Shown piece after piece: positions 9,701-19,107 of a DNA stretch of 64,000 bases. Source of the DNA: Gimesia aquarii (lineage in GTDB: Bacteria > Planctomycetota > Planctomycetia > Planctomycetales > Planctomycetaceae); assembly GCF_007748195.1 (NCBI RefSeq), contig NZ_CP037920.1:6940062-7004061 (forward strand). The letters are read 5' to 3'. The translations under genes and the position numbers were made by a program. Numbering within the stretch: position 1 is the first letter of the stretch; every line of letters starts with the position of its first letter. The notes below the pieces were generated by a model. The model was not told the DNA's origin and did no database searches. It was given only the letters and a program-made list of their open reading frames with translations.

Positions 9701-10168
9701 ATGTACTTCTCCGACAACACCAAAAAGCTCATGCGATTCATTCGTCTGATTCCAGAGAAAGGACAGACTCATTTCACTGTTAAGTTATTCCCACCCAGTC
9801 GGCTCAAAGGCCGGCTTGTTGACCCAGAAGGCCGACCATTGGCGAATGTAGCACTCGAAACTCGACATCAGAACGACCCTTTTATGGGTGGATCGCTGCC
9901 TCAGACCCAAACAGACAAAGATGGTCGATTCGATTATCCATTGCCCACTGGGACAAGTTACAAAATCCTCACCAAAATGGACAAGTACTTTATCGTTATG
10001 GAGGAACTCGGGAACCCGAAACCAAAGAATATTGATCTTGGTGACCTGATACTTGATCCGGATGCTGAACGATGGTCGAATTTGAAGGCGAAACGAGAAC
10101 CTGTCATTTCAGACTTGGCCTCCGATATAGTCGAGGATGTGCCATCGGATTCAAACACGAAAGATTAA
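6773..10168 (+). CDS. M56 (BlaR1-like) membrane metallopeptidase with carboxypeptidase-regulatory repeats
   Basis: 1131 residues. The N-terminal third is an M56 membrane peptidase: hydrophobic segments at about 20-70 and 150-175, the zinc-binding HEFTH motif at 250-254, and a downstream acidic ligand region (LAEEACDD, about 290). A further membrane segment lies near 365-385. In place of BlaR1's penicillin-binding sensor, the long C-terminal part contains a series of carboxypeptidase-regulatory-like beta sandwiches, each recognisable by an opening of the G-x(V/L)-x-(D/S) type: VRIHGQVTD, VTIRGRLLS, PVYGVVRD, VMAKGRLTN and RLKGRLVD. It likely senses something at the cell surface and cleaves the upstream repressor. 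The ligand and target genes are not visible. A GGAG precedes the ATG. Confidence 0.88.
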   Translation: MFQISNQWMLFLLDISTKSLLLVVIAGTSLKLFKLRDSNVRHRVWSGVLAGMLLLPLLALVLPTIPLSIPAGWTNRESTIEQAPLEPTQVAINETSHIVSNENSPLENRDVSASLSVNLSGSMPQSTSQDEEVADTTATVSNGGTSPILWTIPSLLFILWIAVSLTFALRLFAGLYSSSQLLHRSVIVAGPRIQDCLAKLPTALLRRLPAIRESNEVLVPVTVGWLRPTVLLPEDWQTWAPEKFSAIVAHEFTHVARRDFFVTLAAELNRCLYWFHPVSWWLRSRLSDLAEEACDDAAIDHIGDRIRYARHLLEVATSLTSGCGQRVQPGVSMARGSNVESRIASILDFKRPLSQHLSWRSATAIALIAIPVITAAAAIRPASSAIATSDQEPIITAATSTAPTIDTETVRIHGQVTDTNAEPIPNAKVRLYRMQFPKWYAGSNPSTLLTEFKVDGKGRFDQTVAKDKVIRETKNHASWKRLPKSHMWWTLLVVSAPNYAYSTFGAEQSGHIIKGKKFISPGFLQQSLNVKLRSAVTIRGRLLSIEGQPVEGASVSVFRVNRPDASRLDSWIQQTSKVPLAKSDNRATMWGGPVSQGAYFPVPAAEFQLPQQCIQPVVTNRSGIFELSGLAAKNDLVILRIKDKRLTDTIIHVLARDMKTVYGHHSTKLSRTGAYYGRTFDFITQPSVPVYGVVRDIETKRPLAGIPVAVGRIYGTTMSHTGYITTTTDEKGRYRIEGLPIPPVGTRRYERNNLAVRPGKLPYIETDLLPVPRGDGVNPIELNIELRRAVMAKGRLTNKATGAPIALAEIYYAPYMKNENCEKYHRYSDGSVRLMGNSDTRYYSNKDGYFEIPVIPGRGVIAATIKSGEYITGFGADKIEAFQGKDPSELGVVLSDHLVPSLFHSLKEIDVPVDLSEFTLDMHVDEGVSMTMNFVDPGGDPVKGLIGNGLSSNMGGKMIKDDQAEVTGLAIGVIRPMYFSDNTKKLMRFIRLIPEKGQTHFTVKLFPPSRLKGRLVDPEGRPLANVALETRHQNDPFMGGSLPQTQTDKDGRFDYPLPTGTSYKILTKMDKYFIVMEELGNPKPKNIDLGDLILDPDAERWSNLKAKREPVISDLASDIVEDVPSDSNTKD

Positions 10169-10223
10169 ATTGATCGAAGCCAAATTAAGCAATATAGATA
10201 CCCATATTCAGTAGAATACCACT

Positions 10224-11564
10224 ATGAGAACTTGGCAATTGTATCAACCAACACCACAGCAACCGTGGACGCCAAGCCGTGCCGCCCATCTTCACCGTCG
10301 CACCGTTTTTGGGGCGACGTGGAAAGAACTACAGCGCGATTTGACTGGCAAGCCGCAGGACGCGGTCACCCGGGTTCTCTCTGATGAAGTTCGTGCCGAT
10401 GGTGTTCCCGATGAATTCACGAGTCTCGCTAATCTCATCGGCAACGCTGCCACTGAGCAGCCAAACGTGGAACGGCTCAAAGCCTGGTGGATTTATCGTG
10501 TACTCTTCACACCCGCCCCATTACAAGAGCGATTGACGCTGATGTGGCACAACCACTTCGCCACCAGCAATCTGAAAGTAAATAATCTGTCGTTAATGAA
10601 GCTGCAAAATGATACTTTTCGGAAACACGCGACAGCTCCATTCGGCGACCTGTTGCACGCCATGCTACGCGACCCTGCATTACTGATCTGGCTGGATGCG
10701 TCATCAAACCGCCGCGGACATGCAAATGAAAACCTGGGCCGGGAACTTATGGAACTATTCACACTCGGCATTGGCAACTACTCTGAATCTGACGTCAAGA
10801 ACGCTGCCCGCGCGCTTACCGGTCTCACCGTGAAAGAGGGACAATTCCATTTCGATTCCCATCGACATGATGCAGGCCAGAAAACCATTCTGACTAAGAC
10901 AGGTCCGTTCAACGCGGATCAACTTGCTGATGTTCTGCTTCAGAACCCCGCAACCGCTAAACGGCTGGCTAGTCGACTGATCGGCGAGTTCTTCAGCGAA
11001 GGCGTCGTCAACGAAACAGCATACAACGAGCTTGCATCTCAACTCCGGACAACAAATTTGGATATCGGCAAAGCGGTCGAGACAATCCTTCGATCCCAGT
11101 TGTTCTTTTCCGACACGAACATCAATTCGCGAATTTGTGACCCGTTGTCATTCCTGATCGCTCCGCTGCGTGCACTTGAACTGTTTGACAAACCGCCTAG
11201 TACGCTCGCATTGAGTGAGTGGTTACAACGAATGGGTCTGGATTTGTTCTATCCACCGAACGTCGCTGGCTGGCCAGGTCACCGAACATGGCTGACAACA
11301 CGCACTGTCATCGCCCGAGCCAACTACGCGGCTGCTGTGGTTTCCGGTGAAGTGTATCGACCAGCCTACGTTTCCGATCTGCAGGAACTGGCAAAGAAAC
11401 ACTCCGCCAAAAAAGACGACACGTTCGAGAAGATGATGAAAACACTCTTGCTGGGTGGTGCGACTGATCTTCCAGCGAAAGAATCAACCAATCCAACAAC
11501 TGATTCGCGCGAAGCCAGCTGTGTTCTGAAACTGTTAACGGGATTTCGTGCGCATCTACATTAA
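10224..11564 (+). CDS. DUF1800 domain protein
   Basis: 446 residues matching the DUF1800 family along its whole length: HLHRRTVFGATWKEL at the start, MWHNHFATSN around residue 105, the signature GRELMELFTLGIGNYSESDV..AARALTG around 170, and a PPNVAGWPG motif near the end. There is no clear signal peptide. DUF1800 genes almost always sit next to a DUF1501 gene, as here, and the two are thought to form a functional pair; their biochemical activity has not been established to my knowledge. The gap to the upstream M56 gene is 55 bp and the next gene begins 22 bp downstream, so all may be co-transcribed. Confidence 0.9.
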   Translation: MRTWQLYQPTPQQPWTPSRAAHLHRRTVFGATWKELQRDLTGKPQDAVTRVLSDEVRADGVPDEFTSLANLIGNAATEQPNVERLKAWWIYRVLFTPAPLQERLTLMWHNHFATSNLKVNNLSLMKLQNDTFRKHATAPFGDLLHAMLRDPALLIWLDASSNRRGHANENLGRELMELFTLGIGNYSESDVKNAARALTGLTVKEGQFHFDSHRHDAGQKTILTKTGPFNADQLADVLLQNPATAKRLASRLIGEFFSEGVVNETAYNELASQLRTTNLDIGKAVETILRSQLFFSDTNINSRICDPLSFLIAPLRALELFDKPPSTLALSEWLQRMGLDLFYPPNVAGWPGHRTWLTTRTVIARANYAAAVVSGEVYRPAYVSDLQELAKKHSAKKDDTFEKMMKTLLLGGATDLPAKESTNPTTDSREASCVLKLLTGFRAHLH

Positions 11565-11586
11565 TAACGAAAACAAGGAAACCGTC

Positions 11587-12774
11587 ATGCTGAATCGACG
11601 AAGCTTTCTGAACCAATCGTCTTTACTGTCGCTGTCTCCTTTCATCCCTGGGTTCCTTTCGCAGACCGCTCATGCCTCAAAAGCAAGTAAGGACGATCGG
11701 ATTCTCGTCGTCATTCAACTCGACGGTGGCAACGACGGTCTCAATACTGTGATCCCTTTCGCCGATGAGATTTACGCCAAGTACCGCGACAAGCTGCGTA
11801 TCGATAAAAAAGAGATCATCAAGCTCAACGATTCTTTGGGCCTCCATCCCGGAATGAAAGATGTGGGTAAGTTGTTCGACAACAATCAACTGGCCATCGT
11901 CCCCGGAGTTGGCTATCCTAACCCAAACAGATCTCATTTCCGCAGCATGGCGATTTGGCATTCCGCACGTTTAGATCCTACCGACCACACTGGTCAGGGA
12001 TGGATCGGTCGCGCGTGTGATCAGCAACAGAAATCTGGCAACGCAACACCAGATGCTGTTTTTGTCGGAGATAGTACTATTCCTGCTGCGATCATTGGCC
12101 GGCGAACTAACTCCATTGCTTTGAACAAGGAAGAGGAATTCATGCTGGTTTCGAATCTTGCCGCGCCCGATAAACCCGTGTCTGGTGACGATCTACAGTC
12201 ATTTGTGCAAAGCACCGTCAATTCTTCCTACACAGCCGCAAAACAATTCGCAGAATCAACAAAAAATCGGTCCTTCGACAAGGGGGGCTATCCGAATTAT
12301 CGACTGGCACGCAAGCTGCATCTGATTTCACGTATCATTCGACTGAATAGTGGCACGCGAATTTTCTATGTCTCGCAACCTGGCTACGACACACATTCCA
12401 TGCAAAAGAATACACACGCACGTCTACTGGCTGAGTTCAGTCGCTCCCTTAAAGCGTTCCTGGTTGATATCAAGAAGGCGGGTTTCAGCGATCGCATCAT
12501 GGTTATGGCATTCAGTGAGTTCGGGCGTCGTGTGAAAGAAAACGCCTCGGTTGGAACTGATCATGGGACATCCGGTCCGGTATTCATCGCAGGTGAAATG
12601 GTTAACGCAGGTGTGCTCAGCAAGTATCCATCACTTGAAGACCTTCAAGATGGCGATTTGAAATCGACCATCGACTTCCGCAGTATCTATACATCACTGC
12701 TAACCGATTGGCTTAACATAGATGCAACAGTCCCGCTTGGCGGGGCGTTCAAATCACTCAGAGTCGTGTCCTAA
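11587..12774 (+). CDS. DUF1501 (sulfatase-like fold) Tat-exported protein
   Basis: 395 residues. The N-terminus is a twin-arginine signal (MLNRRSFLNQSSLLSLSPF) of the kind that opens planctomycete DUF1501 proteins. The mature part begins with VVIQLDGGNDGLNTVIPF and contains the conserved GLHPGM, NPNRSHF and GYDTHSMQ motifs; near the end comes MAFSEFGRRVKENAS.GTDHGTSGPVF. The fold is related to alkaline-phosphatase/sulfatase-like enzymes, but no reaction has been assigned. An AAGGAA site supports the ATG at 11587; an upstream GTG overlapping the DUF1800 gene would spoil the Tat signal. It forms the usual pair with DUF1800. Confidence 0.92.
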   Translation: MLNRRSFLNQSSLLSLSPFIPGFLSQTAHASKASKDDRILVVIQLDGGNDGLNTVIPFADEIYAKYRDKLRIDKKEIIKLNDSLGLHPGMKDVGKLFDNNQLAIVPGVGYPNPNRSHFRSMAIWHSARLDPTDHTGQGWIGRACDQQQKSGNATPDAVFVGDSTIPAAIIGRRTNSIALNKEEEFMLVSNLAAPDKPVSGDDLQSFVQSTVNSSYTAAKQFAESTKNRSFDKGGYPNYRLARKLHLISRIIRLNSGTRIFYVSQPGYDTHSMQKNTHARLLAEFSRSLKAFLVDIKKAGFSDRIMVMAFSEFGRRVKENASVGTDHGTSGPVFIAGEMVNAGVLSKYPSLEDLQDGDLKSTIDFRSIYTSLLTDWLNIDATVPLGGAFKSLRVVS

Positions 12775-12845
12775 CTACAGTCCATAGCGTCAAAATCTCA
12801 GCCAGTCTGTATTTGAATGCTTCATCGACACTTGTGTTTACTCAA

Positions 12846-12869
12846 ATGGAGTGATCGCGATCACTCCAT
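12846..12869. promoter_or_regulatory. Perfect 24-bp palindrome
   Basis: The sequence from 12846 to 12869 equals its own reverse complement (half-site ATGGAGTGATCG). It lies 72 bp after the DUF1501 stop and could be a terminator stem, but there is no T-run on either side, so a protein-binding site is equally possible. Confidence 0.45.
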
Positions 12870-12880
12870 CTTCCATGAAC

Positions 12881-13222
12881 TCATACCAACTCTGGAACAC
12901 TGTTTAACAACTCATTTTGCGGACAAATCAAGTGAGGTAGATGAAACTGTCTTCGGTAAGCAGTGAAAAGAATCCAAAGATGATAGCAAGGGTTTTTCGT
13001 CGAAATTTGTTCGGGATACTCATCATTTGTTTCACAGTAATCGCAAACTAACTGTTTCTCGGAAAAATCTTGAAGTCGGCTCGATTCATCGGTCGTTTCA
13101 CCGATGCGAGTTACAGTCGAACGCATACTGCCAAAGTCGATGCACCCACGGCAAGTCTGAGTGACGTCTAAATGAATGCAATATCTTAGTGGCAGAGCAA
13201 TGCCGCAACCAGAAATCGTCAT
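12881..13222 (-). other. Doubtful small Cys-rich ORF covering a copy of repeat family B
   Basis: An open frame of 113 codons runs through most of the 574 bp between the DUF1501 gene and the next gene. It contains two CxxC pairs (CRGC and CDYC, 36 residues apart), which would suit a zinc ribbon. The part at 12935-13040 aligns at roughly 70 per cent identity with 38761-38869, where the same frame (ILFTANRMQ here matching ILFTAYRRQ) is broken. It is either a short gene with a decayed paralogue or two remnants of a repeated element. No strong ribosome binding site was seen. Confidence 0.3.
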
Positions 13223-13348
13223 GTCTCAATTTGAATCAATTGTGGTTTTTTGTCGATAGACTTCTGATTCCCTGGAACTTCAGACAAGATTCCGGCGTCT
13301 GTATATGGGAAATCCATCATCAATTTGTTGAAGTCGGGACACCGAAAC

Positions 13349-16066
13349 ATGGTCACGTTACTCCGCCAGTCCTGCACATGCAATGCAGTCAAGCTTGCCC
13401 GAGTGGTAATTTTGTTCCTGATGTTGGTCTTGAACGGTTGTAGCAGGCAGCATGAAGACACTGGCGACGCGAAGCCCGTACCAGAATCAATGCCGTTGCT
13501 GCCGAGTTCGATTCCCCCGCTGGATAAGGAACTCGCCGGAGTTTATCGGTATCGAGCCGCCCCGACCGGCGAAAATCGTTCGTCGCTGCCAGCCGATCTC
13601 GATGCAGTTATCAAGAAGATCCGACAATTCGAATTCAATGCTGTTCTCCTGAAGGCACCAACCGGCCAGGACGGAAACGACCAATGCGAGCGCGTCGCCG
13701 TTCGTTGCAATCCACTGGGACCGATCAGTCATCAGCTGCAGGAAATGCCCTGGTGTTACAACTACACGTTCATTCCCGGAACGAACGTGGTCTATGGTGT
13801 TGACCAGGGACTCTGTCGTGTGAACACAGAAACCGGCGAGTTGGAGCGTTTACTCGACGCGACAGATTATACCTTGCGAGCGCCGTTCGATTCAAAACGA
13901 AGGGAACTCGTTCTGATTACCCGGAGCGTCTTTCTGGTAAAGTTTCATGTCGACACTAACGAGGTGTCGAAAACCAAAGCGCCGGGGTTTCCGTCCGTTT
14001 CGTATCCAATGGCCTACGATCCCGCATCTGATCGTTTCCTGCGCCTGGATCCGGGTGAACAACGTAATGGGCAGCCCGACATCCAGCTTCACGAATTCGA
14101 TGCAAAACGAAGGCTACTGTCATCGCGAAAGATTCAGTCGCAGGTGCGGGTCTCTCTCGACCAACGAGACGGCTGGGTCAGCACGTACGATGCCACGGTC
14201 ATGGACGGACATCTGATTCTGGTCGTGCGTCGTACTCCGCAATACGAACAAACGGAGTGTCAGAATATTTGTCATGTCATTGACCTGAAAGCGAATCAAG
14301 TGATCTTCTCTGCCGAGATGATTCCGCAACCCGCAAGCGATCCACCGAGTCGAGAAAACAGTGAAGCATTGTCGGCAGAACAGGCACTGGCCAAGGCGAG
14401 TGTCGGCGGCAAGTATCACCACCTGATTATGAAGATTCCCGCACCTGAAGACGATTTGATTCATACAACGTACAGAGAATTTGGTGAATACACGGGCACG
14501 CAATGGCGCGGGTACAATTTACCCAGTGGCCACTACGTTTACGTGTACCCCAATTGGTACGTCTGGCGAACGCGACTGAGCGAGAACAGCGGTAAGAATC
14601 AGCGTGTCAGTGTTGTCAATACGCCGGGGCAGAAACCTGTAGATCCTCGCTTGAAAAAAGCGCAAGCCGCCTACGTACGGGGCGAAGAGGAGGACGCCGC
14701 TGCCATTTGGGAGTCCATTCTCAAAGATCCGGCCACGCCCTATGCGTGGTACAGAGCAACAATTTCACTAGCCACTCGATCAGCGAAACGCGAATACCTC
14801 ACCGGTGCCATCAAACGTCTGGAGCCGCTCGGTCAAAAGGTCCTGGGTGAAAAGACCAGTATTCCTTTTGCCGTTCCATCAAACCAGATTGCCGCCGAAA
14901 TTCTGACGCTGTTGAAGTCCTGGCATGCGGAACTGGGCCAATACCGGCAGGCCGCAATCTATGCAGGAGCGGTCAAGGGAACGTACTACGGTACTTGCGG
15001 CACATACCAAGCCATGTACGAAGCTAACGCAATAGCAGAAGCGAAAAAACTCCGACAGTGGGCCGAGACCAGGGAGTATCATCCATCACCTCGATTCGCG
15101 GAGATGATCAACGGGATGACGATTGCAGACGGAGGCAACGCCAAAGCACCTGTTCTTAATCGACTGGCCCGGTTCAAACGCATCGTATTCGAGGGCTCGA
15201 AATTGAATGACGGCGGAGCCGCCCTGCTGCAGAACCTGCCACAATTGGAAGGAGTCATATCACACGATACGCAATTAACCGATCGAGGCTTGTGGTCTCT
15301 TGCAAAGCTTGGCAAGCTCGAGGAACTCGTGATTCCAGACGCTCGAATTACAGACGAGTGTGTGCGGTATCTAACGAATCTACCGCGGCTCAGGATTCTG
15401 AATCTGATGAATTGCCCGATCACAGATGAGTCTGCCGGCACACTGGGTTCACTGAAGCATCTAACTCATCTGAAACTGACTCACACACGAATCACCGACG
15501 CAGGTATGGCCAAACTGGCGGGTCTGACACAACTCGAGCAATTCGGATTTCCCTACCAGAACATTACTGGCAAGGGGCTTGTAAATTTGTCGGGAATGCG
15601 CCGTTTGAGGTCAGTCTACATCGGTTGTCCGTCGATCGACCCGCAAGAAATGGCGCCGCTGGCCAACCTGCATTTACTCACGACGATCAATATCCAAACG
15701 CGATCCGGCGCGGGTGATGGGCTCAAACATTTGAAGGGACTAAGCAACCTGAAAGAACTCATCCTGAGTGACCCCACCATCAAAAACCATCATTTGACGC
15801 CTCTGAAAGGGCTTTCTGTAGAAAAATTGTCTGTCTGGGGAACGACCGTCGACGACGGATGCATTGATGTGATTCTCAGCATGGCATCACTCAAACACCT
15901 TCAGGCAAACGGTCTGCGAAAACTCACTCCCGCGGGTATCCGTCGCCTCAAGGATCACCCATCCCTCTCGGAGATCAGCCTGACTGATTACTGCATTCCC
16001 AAATCCGAGCGAACACCGCTGCTTGAAGACATGAAGCCGATCAAGATCACCTATTACGCCAACTGA
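13349..16066 (+). CDS. Large lipoprotein with leucine-rich repeats
   Basis: 905 residues. The N-terminus is a lipoprotein signal ending in LVLNGC (lipidated Cys at residue 31). Residues of about 80-420 have a repeating beta pattern (NVVYGVDQGLCRVNTETGELERLL, then IHLHEFDAKRR-like segments) consistent with a propeller, although no family is certain. Residues of about 430-580 are helical and TPR-like (KAQAAYVRGEEEDAAAIWESIL). From about 620 to the end come leucine-rich repeats of the L..L..L..L.L....ITD type (LEELVIPDARITDECVRYL, LTHLKLTHTRITDAGMAKL). Such proteins mediate protein contacts at the cell surface; no enzymatic motif is seen. I choose the ATG at 13349, not the TTG 24 bp upstream, because it gives a proper signal. 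Confidence 0.75.
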   Translation: MVTLLRQSCTCNAVKLARVVILFLMLVLNGCSRQHEDTGDAKPVPESMPLLPSSIPPLDKELAGVYRYRAAPTGENRSSLPADLDAVIKKIRQFEFNAVLLKAPTGQDGNDQCERVAVRCNPLGPISHQLQEMPWCYNYTFIPGTNVVYGVDQGLCRVNTETGELERLLDATDYTLRAPFDSKRRELVLITRSVFLVKFHVDTNEVSKTKAPGFPSVSYPMAYDPASDRFLRLDPGEQRNGQPDIQLHEFDAKRRLLSSRKIQSQVRVSLDQRDGWVSTYDATVMDGHLILVVRRTPQYEQTECQNICHVIDLKANQVIFSAEMIPQPASDPPSRENSEALSAEQALAKASVGGKYHHLIMKIPAPEDDLIHTTYREFGEYTGTQWRGYNLPSGHYVYVYPNWYVWRTRLSENSGKNQRVSVVNTPGQKPVDPRLKKAQAAYVRGEEEDAAAIWESILKDPATPYAWYRATISLATRSAKREYLTGAIKRLEPLGQKVLGEKTSIPFAVPSNQIAAEILTLLKSWHAELGQYRQAAIYAGAVKGTYYGTCGTYQAMYEANAIAEAKKLRQWAETREYHPSPRFAEMINGMTIADGGNAKAPVLNRLARFKRIVFEGSKLNDGGAALLQNLPQLEGVISHDTQLTDRGLWSLAKLGKLEELVIPDARITDECVRYLTNLPRLRILNLMNCPITDESAGTLGSLKHLTHLKLTHTRITDAGMAKLAGLTQLEQFGFPYQNITGKGLVNLSGMRRLRSVYIGCPSIDPQEMAPLANLHLLTTINIQTRSGAGDGLKHLKGLSNLKELILSDPTIKNHHLTPLKGLSVEKLSVWGTTVDDGCIDVILSMASLKHLQANGLRKLTPAGIRRLKDHPSLSEISLTDYCIPKSERTPLLEDMKPIKITYYAN

Positions 16067-16358
16067 GTGGAATGGTGATGCTCACCGCGAAACTACACAT
16101 CGACCACATTTTCCTTCGTCTGGATCAATGCCCGCAGATTGACTTTTGTAGTCTGATTTGCCAATCTTCCAAAGGCAAGACGAAAAAAAACCGCTTAACA
16201 AGGAACTTTTCTGGATTCATTGCAGGGTGTCGTTTACGATATCGTTACTGAGTTATGGTGTTCCAGGTCTGTTCATTTAACGTGTTGTGACGACCCTGTT
16301 CGCCAGACTACATTGTTTCACACAACTATCAATCACAGTTTCAAAAACGAGTTTTAGC

Positions 16359-19013
16359 ATGCGATCCCTGTTTACTCTGCTCTCAATATCGTTGCTCATC
16401 ATAACAGATGCTATCGCAGGAGATCCGATTCAACTGCCGGTGACCAAAGACAACTCGATTGTTATGGTTGATAGAGAGTGGGAGCTGAACGCCGGACAGC
16501 AGGGGCGGATTCGTATCAAAGGCAACCAGCATATGGTTGCCATGGCGTTTGACACCTCTGCCATCGCGGGGAAACGAGTGAAAAACGCCACGCTGGTTTG
16601 TCTACAGGGGAAAGAGACGATTTCCGGTGTAACTATTTCCACAATCGCCACACCTTGGGATGAACAACGTTCAAACGGTTTGACCGCAGGAATGGATGGC
16701 ATTAAAGGCTGGGGCTATAAGGGAGCTCGGTTCCCAGCGGTGTGTGGTGGTAACGGATTTACGTTGGTACACAATACAAATTCAAAAATTCGTGATGGCA
16801 AGTATTATTGGGACGTGCCACCCGACATGATTCATGCAATGGCGATTGGTGTTGCTCATGGGCTGGCTCTTCACGAACATAGTGCAGATACGCGACGCAA
16901 TCCAACAATCTTTGCGCATGAACAATCTGGGAAGAAGCCATACTTGATGGTTGAGCTTGACGATCAGGTTGATGCAGTTCCAGATGCTCCGACAGAGTTA
17001 CGATTGGTTTCAGCGGATAGTACCTCAGCGCAACTAATGCTGAAGTCTCCCCTGCGTGATGGGTTTGCTTACGAAGTCACCATCGATGGTAAGCTGCTTG
17101 GCCGACACAATATTCCGCTTGTGAGGAATGGTCACGAGCAATCGATTCCACTGCGAGATCTCCCTTCATCGATCGCGGCAGATCGGCCGTATGAAATCAA
17201 GGTCGTCACACTGAATCGTACAGGACAGCGTTCAAAGCCTGCGGTGCTTCGTAGTGTGGTTCTGAAATCCGGTTTGATCGATAAACCAAGGGTGACCTTT
17301 GCACGAGCGCATTCCTCACCCGTTGCTGGTCTGAGTGTGATTCCGGTCACGGACAAATATGACGCTTCAGGAAAGTCTGTCGGTAAACTTCCCAGAGATT
17401 ACCGGACTCACAACGCAATCTTCGACGGTCGGCGCGTTCAGCTCACAGCCGCTGCCGGCGAAGTAATTGGATTTCAGATACTGCTGCGAGGCGATACAGG
17501 TAAAAAAGTGTCCGTCAAAGTCCAACTGGACGAACCTGAGCCTCGGATCGATTTGTATCAAGCTGTTTACGTTCCGGCAAATGGCCGCTCGATTCCCGAT
17601 CCACTGCTGCCGCTACCTGATTCCATTTCACTCAAGCCCGATACTGACCGCTCCGTTGTAGCCGATATTTATATTCCCTTCAATGCTTCACCAGGCCTTC
17701 GCCGGGGGAAGATCACCATTTCCGACGGACGTGTCGTACCGCTGATGATCAAAGTTCTTCCCTTTGCTTTGCCTCGCCAAGCGTCATTCTTCTGCGAGAT
17801 GAATAGCTATGGGTTGCCCGATCATGTCAACGATTACTATGCGCTGCAACAAATTGCGTACGATCATCGAGTCCACTCAAACATCCTGCATTACTCACAC
17901 CATACCGCAGCACCGGGAGCGAGGAAGAGTAATTTCGATATGCGTTTGCGTTCCGGTCGACGGATGGACAATAAACGGTACGATGGTATTCAACCGGGTT
18001 CTAAAGTCGGATACTGGGACGATTTTGTGGAAGCTTTTGGGCCGTACATTGATGGTTCACTGTTCAAAGATGGTCATCGTGGTCCGATTCCGGCACCAGG
18101 CTTCTACCTGACGTTTCACGAAAGCTGGCCGTTGAATTGTCGAGCCTACTTCAACGGCAATCCGGACGCATATCAATCGTTTGCTGATCGGCCCGTGTAT
18201 GCTCAGACGTATGTCAACATCCTGCAGGACTTTGCTCGACTTGCAGAATCCAAAGGATGGAAGCAAACCGGCTTTCAAGTCTACTTCAACAATAAGGGAT
18301 CTCTCAACGAGAAGACCAAAGCGCCGTGGATTTTGGATGAACCGGCAAGCTATTGGGATTACCGGGCGCTGCAGTTCTATGGAGAGCTGACCGACCGTGG
18401 CCGTATTGCACCGGAAGTTCAGATCAATTATCGCATTGATATTTCTCGTCCGGAATACTGCCGTGGTCAACTGGATCGACGCGATGATTTCTGGGTTGTG
18501 TCAACATCAGCGTTTCAGAATTATCGTCGTCTGGTAACAGACCGCATGCAGCGTGATGGCTTGAAGGTTTGGGTTTACGGGACATCAAATCACGTCAATG
18601 AAACAAACCGCAACGTACAGGCCTGGGCACTGGATGCCTGGCAGGACGGAGCAACTGGCATTGTTCCCTGGCAGACGGTCAATAAATCGGGGAGTGCATT
18701 GAAAAAAGCGGACCAATTGGGTCTGTTCATCTTCGACAAAAACGCTGCTAACGAAACCGTCATTCGGCATTCGATGCGATTGAAGGCTTATCGCGATGCA
18801 CAGCAGTTGATCGAGTATCTCAACCTGCTTCAGAAACAACGAGGCTGGACTCAGGATCAGATGCGGCGCTTTGTTAATCAATTCGTGAATCTAAACGCTC
18901 AGGTTACCAAAACCAATGAAGCGGATGCGGGTACGACCGCCTATGGTCGGCTGTCAGCTTCGGGACTTGAGATACTCAGGATGGCAGCAGCAAAACTGTT
19001 GACGATGCAGTAG
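16359..19013 (+). CDS. Secreted DUF4091 (GH123-like) protein
   Basis: 884 residues. The ATG at 16359 gives a clean signal peptide (MRSLFTLLSISLLIITDAIAG); a GTG at 16287 would bury it. The first ~200 residues look like a carbohydrate-binding, disaggregatase-like beta sandwich. A fibronectin type III-like segment follows (VPDAPTELRLVSADSTSAQLML, from about 215). The C-terminal ~500 residues match the layout of DUF4091 proteins, relatives of glycoside hydrolase family 123: AGEVIGFQILLRG, then an N-terminal sandwich, a barrel, and WALDAWQDGATGIVPWQTVNK near the end. Glycan breakdown outside the cytoplasm is therefore likely but not proven. It is followed 94 bp later by the lactonase-like gene. 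Confidence 0.75.
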   Translation: MRSLFTLLSISLLIITDAIAGDPIQLPVTKDNSIVMVDREWELNAGQQGRIRIKGNQHMVAMAFDTSAIAGKRVKNATLVCLQGKETISGVTISTIATPWDEQRSNGLTAGMDGIKGWGYKGARFPAVCGGNGFTLVHNTNSKIRDGKYYWDVPPDMIHAMAIGVAHGLALHEHSADTRRNPTIFAHEQSGKKPYLMVELDDQVDAVPDAPTELRLVSADSTSAQLMLKSPLRDGFAYEVTIDGKLLGRHNIPLVRNGHEQSIPLRDLPSSIAADRPYEIKVVTLNRTGQRSKPAVLRSVVLKSGLIDKPRVTFARAHSSPVAGLSVIPVTDKYDASGKSVGKLPRDYRTHNAIFDGRRVQLTAAAGEVIGFQILLRGDTGKKVSVKVQLDEPEPRIDLYQAVYVPANGRSIPDPLLPLPDSISLKPDTDRSVVADIYIPFNASPGLRRGKITISDGRVVPLMIKVLPFALPRQASFFCEMNSYGLPDHVNDYYALQQIAYDHRVHSNILHYSHHTAAPGARKSNFDMRLRSGRRMDNKRYDGIQPGSKVGYWDDFVEAFGPYIDGSLFKDGHRGPIPAPGFYLTFHESWPLNCRAYFNGNPDAYQSFADRPVYAQTYVNILQDFARLAESKGWKQTGFQVYFNNKGSLNEKTKAPWILDEPASYWDYRALQFYGELTDRGRIAPEVQINYRIDISRPEYCRGQLDRRDDFWVVSTSAFQNYRRLVTDRMQRDGLKVWVYGTSNHVNETNRNVQAWALDAWQDGATGIVPWQTVNKSGSALKKADQLGLFIFDKNAANETVIRHSMRLKAYRDAQQLIEYLNLLQKQRGWTQDQMRRFVNQFVNLNAQVTKTNEADAGTTAYGRLSASGLEILRMAAAKLLTMQ

Positions 19014-19107
19014 GAATTCCCTTCGATTGAATTCCAGACTTCTACCGTTCAAAATAGAATTATCTGACTGATCTGTTCTCATTCCCTTACTCATTTAGAA
19101 AAACCTC

